Both the position numbers and the translations under genes were made by a program. A stretch of DNA of 64,000 nucleotides from Niebla homalea. Its lineage: Eukaryota > Ascomycota > Lecanoromycetes > Lecanorales > Ramalinaceae. The notes under the pieces were generated by a model that had not been told where the DNA came from, searched no databases, and saw only the letters and a list, made by a program, of their open reading frames with translations. Where the stretch lies: positions 1,054,001 through 1,118,000 of the forward strand of contig JAHGAU010000009.1 in assembly GCA_019925105.1 (NCBI GenBank), written 5' to 3'. Positions 40,794 through 53,780 of the stretch are shown here, in pieces; positions within the stretch are counted from its first letter, which is position 1, and every line of letters begins with the position of its first letter.

Positions 40794-43700
40794 CATAATA
40801 CAAGGGATATTAAGGAGTATTCATAAATATAGGACACTCTTTATACGTAGAGGACAGATAATCCTTAAGATCCCATCTGCATTTAGGTAGAATTATTATT
40901 CATGTATTATGATACTTTTTGGTCCGTACACCAACAATAAGTAATATTAAAACCGTTTTTCAAAGGACCTTTTACGTAGTCCCATTATAACCCTTCTGAT
41001 TTTTTAATGTTATAATTCTTAAAATATAAACTACTTTCTTTGGGGCTATTTTTCTATATAAATATTAAGGAGTTTAATAATATAAAGATTATATTAAAGG
41101 TAAAAAATAAACCTTTATTATATATAACATAAAGATTACTTTAATTTAATAAAAAAGAAATTATTCTTTAAAAATAATCTTCTAAAATAAGTTTTTAAAG
41201 GTTACTTTATAAGGATTATATAAAATATATTTATTTACTACTTAATTATAAGATAATTTTCTGATATTAATATGCTTCTATTATATCTTAAGGTCTTTCT
41301 TATTTATAAAGAGTTCAAATTAAATCCCATTATTTTCCTAAAAAGGATTTACGTAAAGGATAACTATTAATTTTATTATAAGCTTATACATTTATAATAT
41401 TTTTATAATTATTTTAATTATAATAAAAAAAATATTATATTTATTGATTAACTATAATTATAAAAGTATTATTATTTTACTTTATGTAAAAACCTTATTT
41501 ATAATTAACTTTATTATATTATTATATCTTTTAATACGTTTAATGATATAAATTTAATTTATATAAATCCTTTAATATTAAACTCTTTAATATCGAGATT
41601 AAAGCGTAAGTCTAAGTATTATATATATAAAATAGTTATTAAAGATAAGTTCCTAATATACTAAGGAAATACCTTATAGGTTTAAACGTATTTAACCGAA
41701 TATTTAATATAAAATATTATTAAGAAATCCGACGTTTAAAAGTTATTATATATAAGAAATGCGACGAAGGCTTACGGTACTTAAAAAAGGATAATATATT
41801 AAAAATGAAGAATTATATAGCCATTAGAAATTATAAGAAAGTTAATTATATTAAGAACTTAAAATAAATATTAATTTAAATTAATATAATCAATAAAATT
41901 ATTGGATCTTTTTTTCGATTAAATTATTATAAAGATAATTATAAATCCCTTTTTCATTAATTTTATAGAACCTTATTAATTAATAAATAAGACTTTTACT
42001 TAATAATAAAATTTTAATGTAAAAAGATTTCTTAAAATAATTATAACGATAAATTATTATTATATTTTATTATTTATTATTATTGAATATATTAAGACGC
42101 ATTGGCTTTTTAATTATCTTAATCGAGACCTTATATTACCATTTTTAATAACGATTAAGAATTATATAATAAAGCGTTTTAAAAAGTTTAAGTTATTCTT
42201 ATTAAAAGATCTTCTTAAAGACGGTAATGAGGTTTTGTTAGCCATAAATCATTAATCCGTTAATAATAAATAATCTTATATAACGATTATAGTATATTAA
42301 ATTAATTAAGATTAAGAATATTATAATATATTAACTATCTTTAAGTATATTAAAAATACTTATAAGAATAAGCGGCTTATATTTATTATAATAAAAATAA
42401 TTAACAGTTATAAATTAAAAAATCGTATTTTAATTATTATTATTAATAATATAAATAATAATAATATTATAACGGCTATTTTATACCGAGAAGCTACAAT
42501 GTATTAAAACTCGTTTATTAATATCGTAAAAACGTAGCAGAAAATAGAATATTTATTATACTTTTACTTATATTATTTAGTTTTACTCAAAACTTTCTTA
42601 AGTTACTTTAAGGTTAATATAATAAACGATAATATACATTATCGATTTAATAAAGAATAAGCTGAATTAATTAACGATTAAGCTATAAGTATCCTTAAGA
42701 TGTTAATAAAAATAAGATAGATTTCTAATAATCTTTATATTCATTTAATTAACTATAAATCCGGAAGACTACAATCTATATTAACGTTAATAATAAGTAT
42801 AAAAAAAACCTTTACCGCCGTTTAATAAAGAAAAATTTATATTTATAATATTATAAATCCCTTAATTTTAACTTAAAGTAAAAAGCATAAGGAGATATTA
42901 TTAAAGCTATTTTAAAATATAGTAATTTATTAAAACTTATCTTTTTATATAATGACCCGTACCTTAATGTTTTATAAAAATATTAATACGTTCTTAAAAG
43001 AAAATAAAAGAAAGAATAAGCTTGTAAAGCTTAATTTTAAAGGATAAAGCCATATTTGATATTTAGTGGAATTAATTTAATTATTCTATTAAGTTATTAA
43101 AATAATAAATATTCTTAAATTATTAATTTTTTATTTCGTTTTTATAATATATAATAAGCTTTTTAATTATATTAAAAAACAAAACAATCGTTTATAACGT
43201 AAACGGATTACTTAAAAGAAAAAGCTTATTTAAGGGTTAAATATAGTATATATTAAGTTAACGGAGTATTATAATAAAACTTAAGGTTTAATTAACTCGC
43301 TTTATAAATAAGCGGCTTTATTATTTTTATAAAATAATAATAAGATCTTTAAGGGTTAAGATTAATATATAATAATAAGTAAAACTTTATAAGCGGAAGT
43401 TTATTAAGCTACCCTTTATAAAACCTTTAATAAATACGTTTTACGCTTTAATTTCAATTTATTAATAAATTAAAAGTTAAATAAATAAGCGTAAGCTATA
43501 AAGAACTTAAATACTTTATTAAATAAAGAAAGCTTATTAAATAATCCTATTATTAATAAACTTAAATAATATAAAAATAATAATAAATCTAAGTAAAATA
43601 TTGTTATTATTTAAAATAAATAATATAATCTTTGCTTTATAAAAACATTTATTTTATAAATTATTTATCTTATTATAAATAATTTAAGATATTTTTTATA

Positions 43701-43942
43701 GTACTTCCGTTAACGTTAAATATAAATATTGCTTTTTTATTATTAAGTATTATTATAAGAATAAAAATTATTTTATTCCTTGAACTTTCCGGGTAAAAAT
43801 ATGAATTTATTATTATAAATAAAAAGAAAACGAATTAAGTTAATCGTATATAAACTTAAAAATAAATAATAATAAATCTAAGGATTAAAAGGATAAAAAA
43901 TATGAAAAACGAATATATAACGTAAATATAATTATAAAGTAT

Positions 43943-43943
<1 letters not shown>
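40794..43943. other. AT-rich degraded DNA, unclassified
   Basis: 40794-41040 is less mutated (it keeps CA/TG, e.g. around a 'GATCCCATCTGCATTTAGG' patch); the rest is AT-rich with stops in all frames. Partly open + strand frames around 42080-42260 and 42880-43020 may be remnants of a large transposon protein, but no motif allowed a family call. No host gene is visible. Confidence 0.5.

Positions 43944-44010
<67 letters not shown>
43944..44010. repeat. (TAA)n microsatellite
   Basis: About 22 consecutive TAA units. The apparent poly-leucine frame on the opposite strand is only this repeat translated. Confidence 0.97.
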
Positions 44011-44014
<4 letters not shown>

Positions 44015-44551
44015 AATAAGGATAATAATATAAAAGATATTTTATTAATATATACAATATTATATTTTACTTTCAATAATATTAACTTTCTAGCTTATAA
44101 TTTCCTAAATTAATAAAAGAATGGTATTTTAAATTAATTTAAGTAATTTAACTTTAATATAATATCCCTTTTTAAACTTAAAATACGTTTAATTTTAAAG
44201 CGGATTTACCTTTATTAATTTCTTTAAGTATAATTTAAGTTAATAAATTTAAAAAATAAAATATATGAGTTAAATATTAATAAAATGTTAAAAATAAAGA
44301 GATTTAAAGTAATATTACTTAAACTTTTCTATAGTGTTATAATAAAGCTATATAGTAAACTAAACTTTTAATATTATTATTTTTTTTAATTATTCTTATC
44401 ATTATTTTTATAATTATTTTTATAATTATTAACCTTAAAACTCCTTACTTTATTTATAATAAGTTTTATTTAATCCGTTATTGGGATTTTTATATATTCC
44501 GATTCTATCCCGTTTTATCTTAAAATAATATAAAATAAAATAAAAGCGACT
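44011..44551. other. RIPed spacer between two microsatellites
   Basis: AT-rich DNA without a frame. It ends in a TAAAATAAAA-type tract immediately before the pentanucleotide array. Confidence 0.5.
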
Positions 44552-44680
44552 TTATCCTATCCCATCCTTATCTTATCCTTATCCTATCCTTATCTTATCC
44601 TTATCCTATCCCTATCCTATCCCTATCCTATCCCTATCCTATCCCTATCCCATCCCTATCCCATCCCCATCCCATGGGAT
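44552..44680. repeat. pentanucleotide array (TATCC/CATCC)n
   Basis: A long run of 5-bp units grading from TTATC/CTATC through CCTAT to CCCATCC at its right end, closed by the palindrome CCCATGGG. The gradient from T-rich to C-rich units suggests progressive mutation along the array. Confidence 0.9.
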
Positions 44681-44689
44681 ATATCCCGT

Positions 44690-45260
44690 CCCGCTTCCCG
44701 GAGTAAAAATAAGATCTTCTGGCGGTATCTTTAATGGTATTAAGGGTAGTAATGCAGGTTTAAATAAAAGCCGTTTAAGGAGTTGCTTAAATTGCTTATT
44801 ATTAAAAGTAAATGCTATTATAATGTCGTCGTTTAACCTACTAAAAGGGACGGGTTTAAGCTCGGTTTCATTCGCCGGGTTAATTATCTATTTACTGGAT
44901 CGATATAGGTAATGGTAACCGGTAATTTGAAGTTAATGGTGGAGAGACTCTCGTTAAGTTCACTGGGCTCGTCGCGTTTACTACGTTGTCTGAATCTGAG
45001 ATCTCGTGGTAATAACGTTTATACGTTTATTATAATGACTGCTATAATCTTATGTTATTGCTATTAAATTATGGCGTACTCAGTATAAATGGTGTATAAT
45101 AAGTCATATGTACAATTATTAAGTAGCTACCTATATAGGTATTATATATATAAAGGTGCGCGCAAAAGCAAGCGGAACAAGGTAGAGCCGCTCCGCTCCG
45201 GTAAGGCTGAGGCCTAAGGATCAGCTCTGCTGAGATCCTAACAGGATCTTTCTTGTAACG
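44690..45260. other. weakly RIPed patch, unidentified
   Basis: CA/TG dinucleotides and GC content return here. The right part (about 45070-45250) contains the inverted repeat GATCAGCTCTGCTGAGATC region and an AAGGTGCGCGC motif. It shares loose similarity in order (a TACTCAGTA-like start, CTACCTA, AAGGTGCGC) with the TRIM LTRs at 21013 and 22430, so it may be a diverged LTR. I found no convincing target duplication. Confidence 0.35.
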
Positions 45261-46306
45261 GCCGATTATATTTTATAAGGTTTACCCCGTTAACTTTTTC
45301 ATTAAATAAGAATAACGTAATATTTCCGTTTTATTAATTAGGGAATATTATATTCAGTACTTAATTATATTTATAATGAAATTTGTAGCTTTATTCTTAA
45401 CCGATAGTTATATAAAGGAACTTAAACCTTTAAAAGATATAAAGACCGGTATTAATAAGTTCTTTATATTTAATAATTTATAAATTTTAAGGTTATTCTA
45501 TTTAATAATTAATAAATTAATATATTTATTAATAAAGACCGGCTTTAGTTTCCGGCGTTAGCTTATAATAGTTATTAATCGGATAATTCTTATAATTATT
45601 CTTTTATATTTATTAAGCGTAACTTAATATATTTAGATTATAATCCGTAATTTATAACCCTTTAACCCTTTGAAGGTAGTTTATATTAAAATCACATATA
45701 ACTTATATTAATTAAAGAGTTTATTAAGCAGGAATTAATATTAATAAGGCCTTTAAAATTAATATTAACGAAGCCCTTAAATAATTCTTTTTAATTAAAA
45801 TTTTATAAAGGTTGCTTATTTAATCTTTACCGAAGTAACTTATTTAGCTAAATTAAGAAATTATTTACTTCCGGGTTTAATTACGTTTTGATTAATAACT
45901 ATATAAAAGGACTGAAACCGTTAAAGACTTTTAAATATTAACTATTAAAGTAAACTTAAATTATTAAGAATTATATTTAACTTTTAAATAAAGTCCCTTA
46001 ATTTAATTAATATAAGGTTTCCATATTAATTAATATAAGGTTTTTATATACTTTAAGTTCTTTTAATATATATTCTTTATCCGTTCCTTAATATACATTC
46101 TTTATCCGTTCCTTAATAAATAATTATATAAACGGATATAAATTATTAAAGAAAATATAAAAACGCGTTATTATACGTTTTTAATACTTTTTTCTGTTTA
46201 TTATTACCGGTAAAATTTCTTTATTTACGTTAATATAGACTTAAACTTATATATTATAAGGTATTACGTCCTTTATGGTAAGGATTTACCGTAGGTAAAA
46301 ATAAAA
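45261..46306. other. RIPed DNA, no gene seen
   Basis: AT-rich with stops in all frames. Short direct repeats occur at 46010-46040 (ATTAATTAATATAAGGTTT) and 46076-46115 (TATACATTCTTTATCCGTTC), local duplications of about 20-30 bp. Confidence 0.5.
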
Positions 46307-46457
46307 ATAATAAAAAGGGTAAAAATAATAAGGAGGGTAAAGATAATAAAAAGGGTGAAGATAATAAGGAGGGTGAAGATATAAATAAGGAGGGTGAAGA
46401 TAATGAGGAGGGTAAAGATAATGAGGAGGGTGAAGATAATGAGGAGGGTGAAGATGA
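46307..46457. repeat. 18-bp minisatellite (AGGAGGGTGAAGATAATG)n
   Basis: About eight units of roughly 18 bp with point variation (AGGAGGGT/AAAAGGGT, GAAGATAAT/AAAGATAAT). The right half is less mutated than the left. The Ile/Phe/Thr/Leu-repeat frame on the - strand is this array read in translation. Confidence 0.92.
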
Positions 46458-46499
46458 TTAATCTATTTATATATACTTTAAAAAAAAAGAGAATATAAC

Positions 46500-46936
46500 G
46501 GATTATTATAGCATAGTTCCTATATTTCACTCACTATCACGGTGTAAGGGCTGCGATGCTGATAGCCAAGAGCCCAATCAGTGCGCTAGGCCCAATTAAG
46601 CCTAGCGCATGCCCTCCGTGAACTTGTATGCATATATACTGTACCATAGATTTCTCTTCATAGTTGAAATTCAGTCATATTCACCCTTACCCCTACTGAG
46701 TCCCTGACACTCACTTATATAGGGGCTTTGGCCCATCTTTAATTGTATTCCATTGCTTCTTGCTATTTTATCACTTTTACTCTTTCATTACTTCCCATCT
46801 TTTCTTAAGTCATATAAACTTTATAAGTAGCTTATCCTATTTATCCTACTTATTATAATTTATATAAGTATTATAAGCAGTTTATAAGAGCTGAGAGTTC
46901 TTTAAGGCTCAGCGGTTATCACCCTGTATTACCGTT
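46500..46936. other. non-RIPed patch left of Gypsy element 2
   Basis: The composition is normal (many CA/TG) over about 440 bp, with no frame longer than chance. It holds the small palindrome CGCTAGGC...GCCTAGCG at about 46578-46607. It could be unique intergenic sequence or a single-copy non-coding element; I cannot identify it. The Gypsy element inserted at its right edge. Confidence 0.45.
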
Positions 46937-46941
46937 ATATT

Positions 46942-47157
46942 TGTCAGGGTTCAGGGGTGTTGGTAACCCAGGAGTAGGCCCTACCGGGCCTATCCCGGGC
47001 CAAGCCCGGGGTTAGTCCGGCACCCAGGAGTATCACCGACTGGGTATATTAGGGCCTTCGGCCCCTTTACTCCTATACCTTTATACTTTAGTATCTTTAA
47101 TTATACGTAATATACCCTTTACCTTTTAACCATCTTAAAGGGGCTTATACTTTAATA
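46942..47157 (+). repeat. 5' LTR of Gypsy element 2
   Basis: 216 bp. The outer end TGTCAGGGTTCAGG is unmutated and the inner end CTTTAATA is the RIPed form of CTCTAACA. A CCCGGGCC/GGCCCGGG-rich palindromic block lies near 46988-47020. The primer-binding site just downstream is not legible after RIP. Confidence 0.94.
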
Positions 47158-50100
47158 TTATATTAAAGTTAACTTATCTACGCCTTCGTAAAGAGTAACG
47201 AAATAAAATAAAGGCTTTTACCAGTAATACTTACCAGCAGCGGACAATAAGCCGATAGTTAAAAACGGTATTAAACGGGTAATAATTACGGTTAAATATA
47301 CGGCAATTAATATCCGGACGGACCATAAAAAAACGTTAATAATTAAAACGGAAAATTATAATAATTTTAAATAAGTAAATATTAATTCTATTAAGTTATA
47401 TAAAGAATTAATTTAAAAGTTAAATTTTAATAAAGCGATTTAAAAACTATAAATAAAGTAAACCTTAAAAGAATTATTATAAATTTAATTAAGAACAAAC
47501 TTATAAAAGCCTATAAAATTTTTATTTATTATTTATTTTTTTTTTCCTTAAAATTTTTAATTAAGATATCTGGTTTTATATTTATTTTATAATATAAAGT
47601 ATTTAATACCCGGAAGAAAGAATACTTTAAGGAGTACTTTATAATATAAGGGAATAATATTAAACCCTATTATAATATAAACTTTATTATTTTACCTTAT
47701 AATATTAGCTTTATAATATAGAATCCGTTTAACGGAAAAATTAAAAAATTTATCTTTTTCCCTTTTTTTAATCTTTTTTATTTTTATTTTTATTTTTCCT
47801 TAATTTTAACCTATTTTTTATTTACTTTTTATTTATTAAAATTATAAATAATAAACCTTAATAATCCTTTCTATTAAAGGCCTTTATATTAAAATATAAT
47901 TTATAAAGTAATTCTTAAGGGGACCCCGATTAATTAATATTATTTATTAAGGATAAAGCTTTTCCCCGGTAAAATAAAAAAGATAAAGACTTAATAGATT
48001 ATTTAATTTCTGGGAACCCGGTTTCCGATAATAATTACGGGGGATATAAAAACTATATTACCCGTTAACGTTATTATAAATTAAAGTATATTACTTTAAA
48101 GGAATTAATTAAACGTATTTTATATCTTATAAAAACTTATATTTATTTTACTTCTTAATCTATATTATTTAAAAGATTTAAGGAATTCTTAAAGTAATTA
48201 AATTTTCTGCGTTAAGAACGTAATATTAATATATAATATTATAAAAACGTAAACGATAAAATATAAGTCTTTTAAATAAAATTAAAGAATATTAAAAGGG
48301 ATTTATAATTAAAGATAAATTAAATTATCCGTTTATAATAAAAAAATTACGGTAACTCCTTTTTTAAAAGATTTAAACCGTTTTAAAATATTATTATTAA
48401 ACTCCGGATAAATAAAGATTAATATTTAATTATATAAGCTTAAGTTAATTATATTTTAATATTATTAAATTTTAAAATCCTTAAATAATTAAAAACGGAA
48501 TATAATAATAATACCTTATTAAGCTTTTAAACCTTTAAGGAATTCTGGATTTTTTTAAACTAAATTTTTAAAAACGTTAATTAAAAAGAAAATTAAATTA
48601 ATAATTTTTAAACTTTAAGAATATTAATTAAGGATAAATTTATTATATTTTATTTTAATTTTACCCGCTTAATTAAGGTTTTTAAGTATATAAATCTTAA
48701 GAAGAATCTGAAAGTTATAATTCGTAAGTTAATTATTTAACTTTTTAACCGGCTTTATAAAAACCTTTTTTAAGGAAATTATAATTTAAATAACTTAAAT
48801 AAAATCCGTATATATTTTAAGAGGATAAACCGTTTTTAACGTTCGGAATATTATTATTAATAAAAAACCCTTAACTTAAATAAAATCTTTATTAAGGAAA
48901 TTAAGGAAACTATAAGAATTTATATTATTTCCTTTAAACCTTTTAACGGAATAAAAAGTTTTAAAAAATCTAAATTTTAATAAATTATTCTTATTATTAT
49001 AAAGCTAACTTTTTTCCGGACGTTAAATACTTTATTTATTAAAGGAATTATTTTTAAATTAATTACCTTAACCGTTAACGTAATTAAAATAATACTTAAG
49101 AACGTTCCGTTTAAATTTATTATATTATTTCCGACTTAAATAAAGAATTTACCTATAATTAAAACGGTTAAATCTTTTATACCTTTAAAGATATTTTATT
49201 TAATAACTTAAATAGGCTATTTAGAGGTTATTATAAAGGATAAAAACGTATATTATTTTCAGATTTTAATAATTAAATATATTAAAAGTATTAAAAACCC
49301 CTTTAATATTTAAAATAATAAACTTTAAATTATTAACGGGTTTATAAGTTATAGAAATTAATATTTTCCTTTATCTTTTTTAATTAATTTAAACGTTACC
49401 GGTTATTATTTTATTAATAAATGAATTATCTTATAAGTTTACGTAATACTTTAAATTTCTTTTTTAACCCTTTTTTAACCTAAATTTATTCAAGATTATA
49501 AGGGTAAATACTTACGGCCTATTATTTATATAATTTATCCCCGGATAATTATAAAAGGCCATTTAAAAAACCAGTTTTTTATATTTATTATCCGGCTTAA
49601 AATATATAATACGATCCTTAAAAAACCTTAAATAAAACGGTATTACGTATTCGTTTACCTTATAATTAATAAAATTTTCTTTATATTAAATTAATATAAT
49701 TATAATAAAGTTAATTATTAAAACGTAAAGTTTATTCCGGAGTTCCTTTAAATTATAACCTTAACTTATTAAGCCTTAAATATACTTTTAAAAAGTAAAA
49801 AATTAAAGCTATTAAAGCCCTAAGAAAAGAAAAAAAAATTATTGAATAATTTTCCCCTCCCGGAACCTATTAAAAAAGAAAGGCTTTTCTTAATTAAAAT
49901 TATTAATATAACGGCCTTTTATATTATTATAAAAACTTAAAAGGAGAAAAGGATTTAAACCTTTTATACTTTAATAATGGACCTAATTAACTACTTAAAT
50001 TTCCTTAATAATATCTTAGTTAATATCTCCGTTATAATAACTTATAAAGATAACTTTACGGAGGAAACGGCCTTTATAAATAAGATTATAGTTAAACTTT

Positions 50101-53100
50101 TAGCGGAATATTATAATTTTAAGGATATTCTTAATTACGTAACGGCCGATAAGCTATCCCCGTATCGGGATTATAATTATAAGATTAATTTAATTTTAAA
50201 GGGGATTCCCCCCCGGAATCGTATTTATCCGCTTTTAAATTATAAGCTTTAAAAATTAAAGGAATATATTATTAAAAACTTAAAAAAAAGATTTATTAAG
50301 CTTAATAAAGTCCCCTATAAATCCTTTATCCTTTTTACCCTTAAGTTTAACGGTAACTTACGACTATACGTGGATTACCATGGTATTAACATTATTACTA
50401 AAAGGAATTAATACTTTATTCCTTTAATAAAAAAGGTATTATTTTGAATTACCGGTTATAAATGGATTACCCGTTTAGATATTATTACGGCCTTTAATAA
50501 GCTCCATATATACTTAAAGAGTAAAGATTTTATGATATTCGTTATTTCGTTAAGTGCCTTTAAATATGAAGTTATATTTTTTAGCTTAATTAATAATCCT
50601 ACCTTATATTAATAATATATAAATAAGGTTTTATTTGATTATTTAAATATCTTTATTTAAACTTACTTAAATAATATTATTATCTATAATATTATTAAAA
50701 AAGAGTATACCCGATATATACGCTTAATATTAAAGCGCTTACGTAACGCCGGCCTATAAATAAATATCCAAAAGTATAAATTTAAAGTTTAATAAATTAA
50801 GTTTTTAAGTTTTATCCTTATTATTAATAAGCTAAAAATAGACCCCAATAAAGTAAATAAAGATTAAAGATTGGCCGGTTCTTATTAACTTAAAAGCCCT
50901 TTAAGGATTTATTGGCTTTTATAACTTTTATTAAAGATTTATTCTTTAATTCTTTAAAATAATAAAAAAAATTTGAAAGCTTATTAAAAAGGAAATTTTA
51001 TTTATATGGTCCTTAAAGTATTAAAAGGTTTTTATAATACTTAAAGAAACTTTTATTACGGCCCCCGTATTAACTTATTATAATCTTAATAAAGAAATAA
51101 TCTTTAAACCCGACTTTTAAAATTATATTTCCGGCGGTATTTTTTCTTAATATAATAAGGCTAAGGAGTTATACCTAATAACTTATTATTTTAAGAGTAT
51201 ATTACCGGTTAAATATAATTATAATATTTATAATAAGGAGCTTTTTATTATTATTAAGTATTTAAAGAATTAACGGTTAAAATTAAAAATAATAAAAAAG
51301 TCCTTCCGTATTTTTAGCGATAATTAAACCTTAAAATACTTTATTAAGAGTTAAAAGCTTATAAAACGTTAAATAAAATACCTTAATACCCTTTCCGAGT
51401 TTAATTTTAAGGTTATTTACCGCCCGGCTAAATAAAATAATAAGGTTAACGCCTTTATTTAAATACCCGGTTATCGACCTTAAAACGACGATAATAATAA
51501 AATTAAAGATTAATTTTAAATTATTTTATCTTCCGAGCGTTTTAAGGTTTTAACCTTAAATAAAGGGGAAAAAACACCGGTATCAGCCTATTTAATCCTT
51601 AAAAAACTCAGGTTTTATAAGTAAATCCATAAAGTTAATTATACCGATAAAGGTTAAACGGAGTTTAAAAAAGCAATTACGGAGGACGGACTATTTAATT
51701 TTAAAAATATACCCTTAATCCGTATTAAGGTTTAATCCGATATCCTTATTATTAAAAATAAATTATAAATATTAACGTTACTTATTATAAAGGTTTTAAA
51801 ATATATTTATAATAAATTAATTAATAATTACCTTAACCGGGATTATATAATTAAATTTATTTTCCGGTATTTTTTTAATTTATTTTATAAAACGATATTA
51901 ACCGTTATATCTTAAATTATAATATTTATTTTCGGTTTAAGGTTTTATAATAAAAGCCCGTAAAATTATTTTATTAATTAAAAATCCCGGAATAAAAATA
52001 AGTTAATTTTTTAATTAACTTTATTACCGGATTATTTAAGTATAAAAATATAAACGTTATCTTTACCGTAATTTATATATTATTTAAAGGCCGATATTAT
52101 ATCCTTTATTACGTTAAAAAAGAAGGGATTTCCGTTAAAAAGATAATTTAGTTCTTTATTAAGGAAATATTTAAATATTATAATTTTCCGGATAATATTA
52201 TTTTAAATTACGGCCCGTAATTTATTAATAAAATATAATATTTTTTATTATATTAACTTAAAATTAACCCTTAGATTTTAATTCTTTATTATATTAAAAA
52301 TAACGATTAAATTAAAAGAATAAATTAAAAGGTAAAATAAGGACTCCGGATTTACGTAAATTACTTATAAAATAATTAAATACGGTATTTATTTATAATG
52401 GAATTTACGGATAATAATAACTTAAATTAATTAACCAAAATAATATTTTTTTACTTTAATAAAAACTTTTACCCAAGGATATTATTTAATTTTAATAATA
52501 TTAAATATATTACCGCTTATAAATAACTTTAAATTAAAAAAGTTATTAATATTATTAAAATTATATAAGAAATTCTTAATATAATACGTTTTAATTTAAA
52601 TAAGGCTTATAATAATATATTTAAGTAAATTAACCGTTAACGTTAAAACGTAAAGTTTAAAATAAGTAATAAGGTTTATATAAACGTTAAATATTTAATA
52701 ATTAATTAATTTAATAAGAAGTTAAATTATAAACGCTTAAATCCCTATATTATCCTTAAATAATATTATTCTTTTTATAAATTAAATATGTTAAATACCT
52801 TTTAAGCTTATTTTATTTTCTATATAAGCGATTTAACCTGTATTTTAATTAAAGAGAAATTATTATTATTAAGATAAATTAATTTACCCTTTAAACCCGT
52901 TATCGTAAATAAAAAGGGTATTAAGGAGTAAAAGTTTAAAGAAATTATTAATTCTTAACGTATTAATTAAAAATAAAAACTATAATATAAGGTTAAATAA
53001 ATAAATTTACCCCCGGATAATATTTAATATTACGTTAACGTAAAAGAATTCCTTTATACTTAAGGATTAATTAAAGTTTTTTATAAGAAATACCCGGATA

Positions 53101-53130
53101 AGCCCGGATTACGACCCGGAAATCCAACTC
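47158..53130 (+). pseudogene. gag-pol of Gypsy element 2, RIP-destroyed
   Basis: The + strand translation follows the Ty3/Gypsy order. The frame 49977-50252 shows the linker that precedes the reverse transcriptase, including ADKLSPYRDYNYKINL and RIYPL. The reverse transcriptase segment shows LRLYVDYHGIN (about 50357) and LDIITAFNKLHIY (about 50475). Its catalytic box reads YLNN at 50664-50675, where Tyr-x-Asp-Asp is required; both Asp codons became AAT. RNase H is legible as YNIYNKELFIIIKYLKN and VIYRPAK. Integrase follows, much degraded. Numerous TAA/TAG codons replace Gln and Trp. Gag (roughly 47200-49100) is not legible as a domain. Confidence 0.85.
52915..53060 (+). pseudogene. C-terminal chromodomain of Gypsy element 2 (RIPed)
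   Basis: The broken translation retains the chromodomain pattern: an acidic/hydrophobic first strand (KFKEIINS), a basic loop, YKVKxINLPPDN, then a stop where the conserved Trp of Asn-Thr-Trp stands, followed by Tyr-Tyr. In chromoviruses this domain follows integrase and is thought to steer insertion towards heterochromatin, which would suit the AT-rich, nested setting; targeting in this element is inference. Confidence 0.75.
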
Positions 53131-53409
53131 GGAAATCCAACTGATATTATTATATTTAAGGTAGCCTTTAAAGACTATCTTAAATATTTAAGTTAAATAA
53201 CGATTTTACCGGGCTTAAAACTTAATATTATAAACTATATATTGCATTTTTATTGGGCTTAAAAGCCCTTTAAAATGGCTTTATAGCTCTTTAAAGCTAT
53301 TAAAATAACCATTATTAATATTATTTACTTATATAGATTATATGCTTTTTTATTGGTGTAAATTTAATATATAAGGTAATAAGGTTGAAAAAATATTTTA
53401 AAAAAGGGG

Positions 53410-53765
53410 TAAATCGTAAAAAACGATACCTGCCCCGGAACCCCCCGGATGAAATCGCGTTTTAAGGCCTATTATAAAGGCCACCGCCATGATTTTACCC
53501 CCGTATATTTATATTAGCTACCCGGCCACCGCTATAATACTACCCCTGCAATTCTCATATTATTTACCCGGCTAACTAGTAACGGGTAACCTAGGTAATA
53601 TTCTCATATTACTTACCCGGTTAACCAGTGACGGGTAAGCTGGGTAGTATATGGACCTCACTTTAGTTACCGGGCCCATAAATAATGGGTAAGAAGGGTG
53701 GTTTTAAGTGTAAAATTTTTTTTTTCCTTTTCAGCGTACTTACAGGCTCGAGGGCGAGCCTTTCC
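53410..53765 (+). other. 3' untranslated region with 49-bp direct repeats, Gypsy element 2
   Basis: Little RIPed. Two adjacent units of 49 bp (53551-53599 and 53600-53648) each start ATTCTCATATTA and carry TTACCCGG...ACGGGTAA inverted motifs. Additional CCACCGC motifs lie upstream. It lies between the chromodomain and the polypurine tract and is shared with element 1. Confidence 0.8.
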
Positions 53766-53780
53766 CAGGGGGGGGGGTAA
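53764..53780 (+). other. polypurine tract of Gypsy element 2
   Basis: A run of about ten G within CCCAGGGGGGGGGGTAA directly abuts the 3' LTR. In this retrotransposon class such a tract primes plus-strand DNA synthesis. Its position fixes the element's orientation. Confidence 0.85.

Noticed and set aside
43885..44076. 63-codon poly-leucine frame on the - strand
   Set aside because: It is the translated (TAA)n microsatellite.
45053..45243. Possible solo LTR TGTTATT...CTAACA
   Set aside because: The termini fit but the flanking 5-mers differ (TCTTA against GGATC), so insertion is not demonstrated.
46273..46530. 85-codon Ile/Phe/Thr/Leu repeat frame on the - strand
   Set aside because: It is the translated 18-bp minisatellite; there is no independent evidence of a gene.
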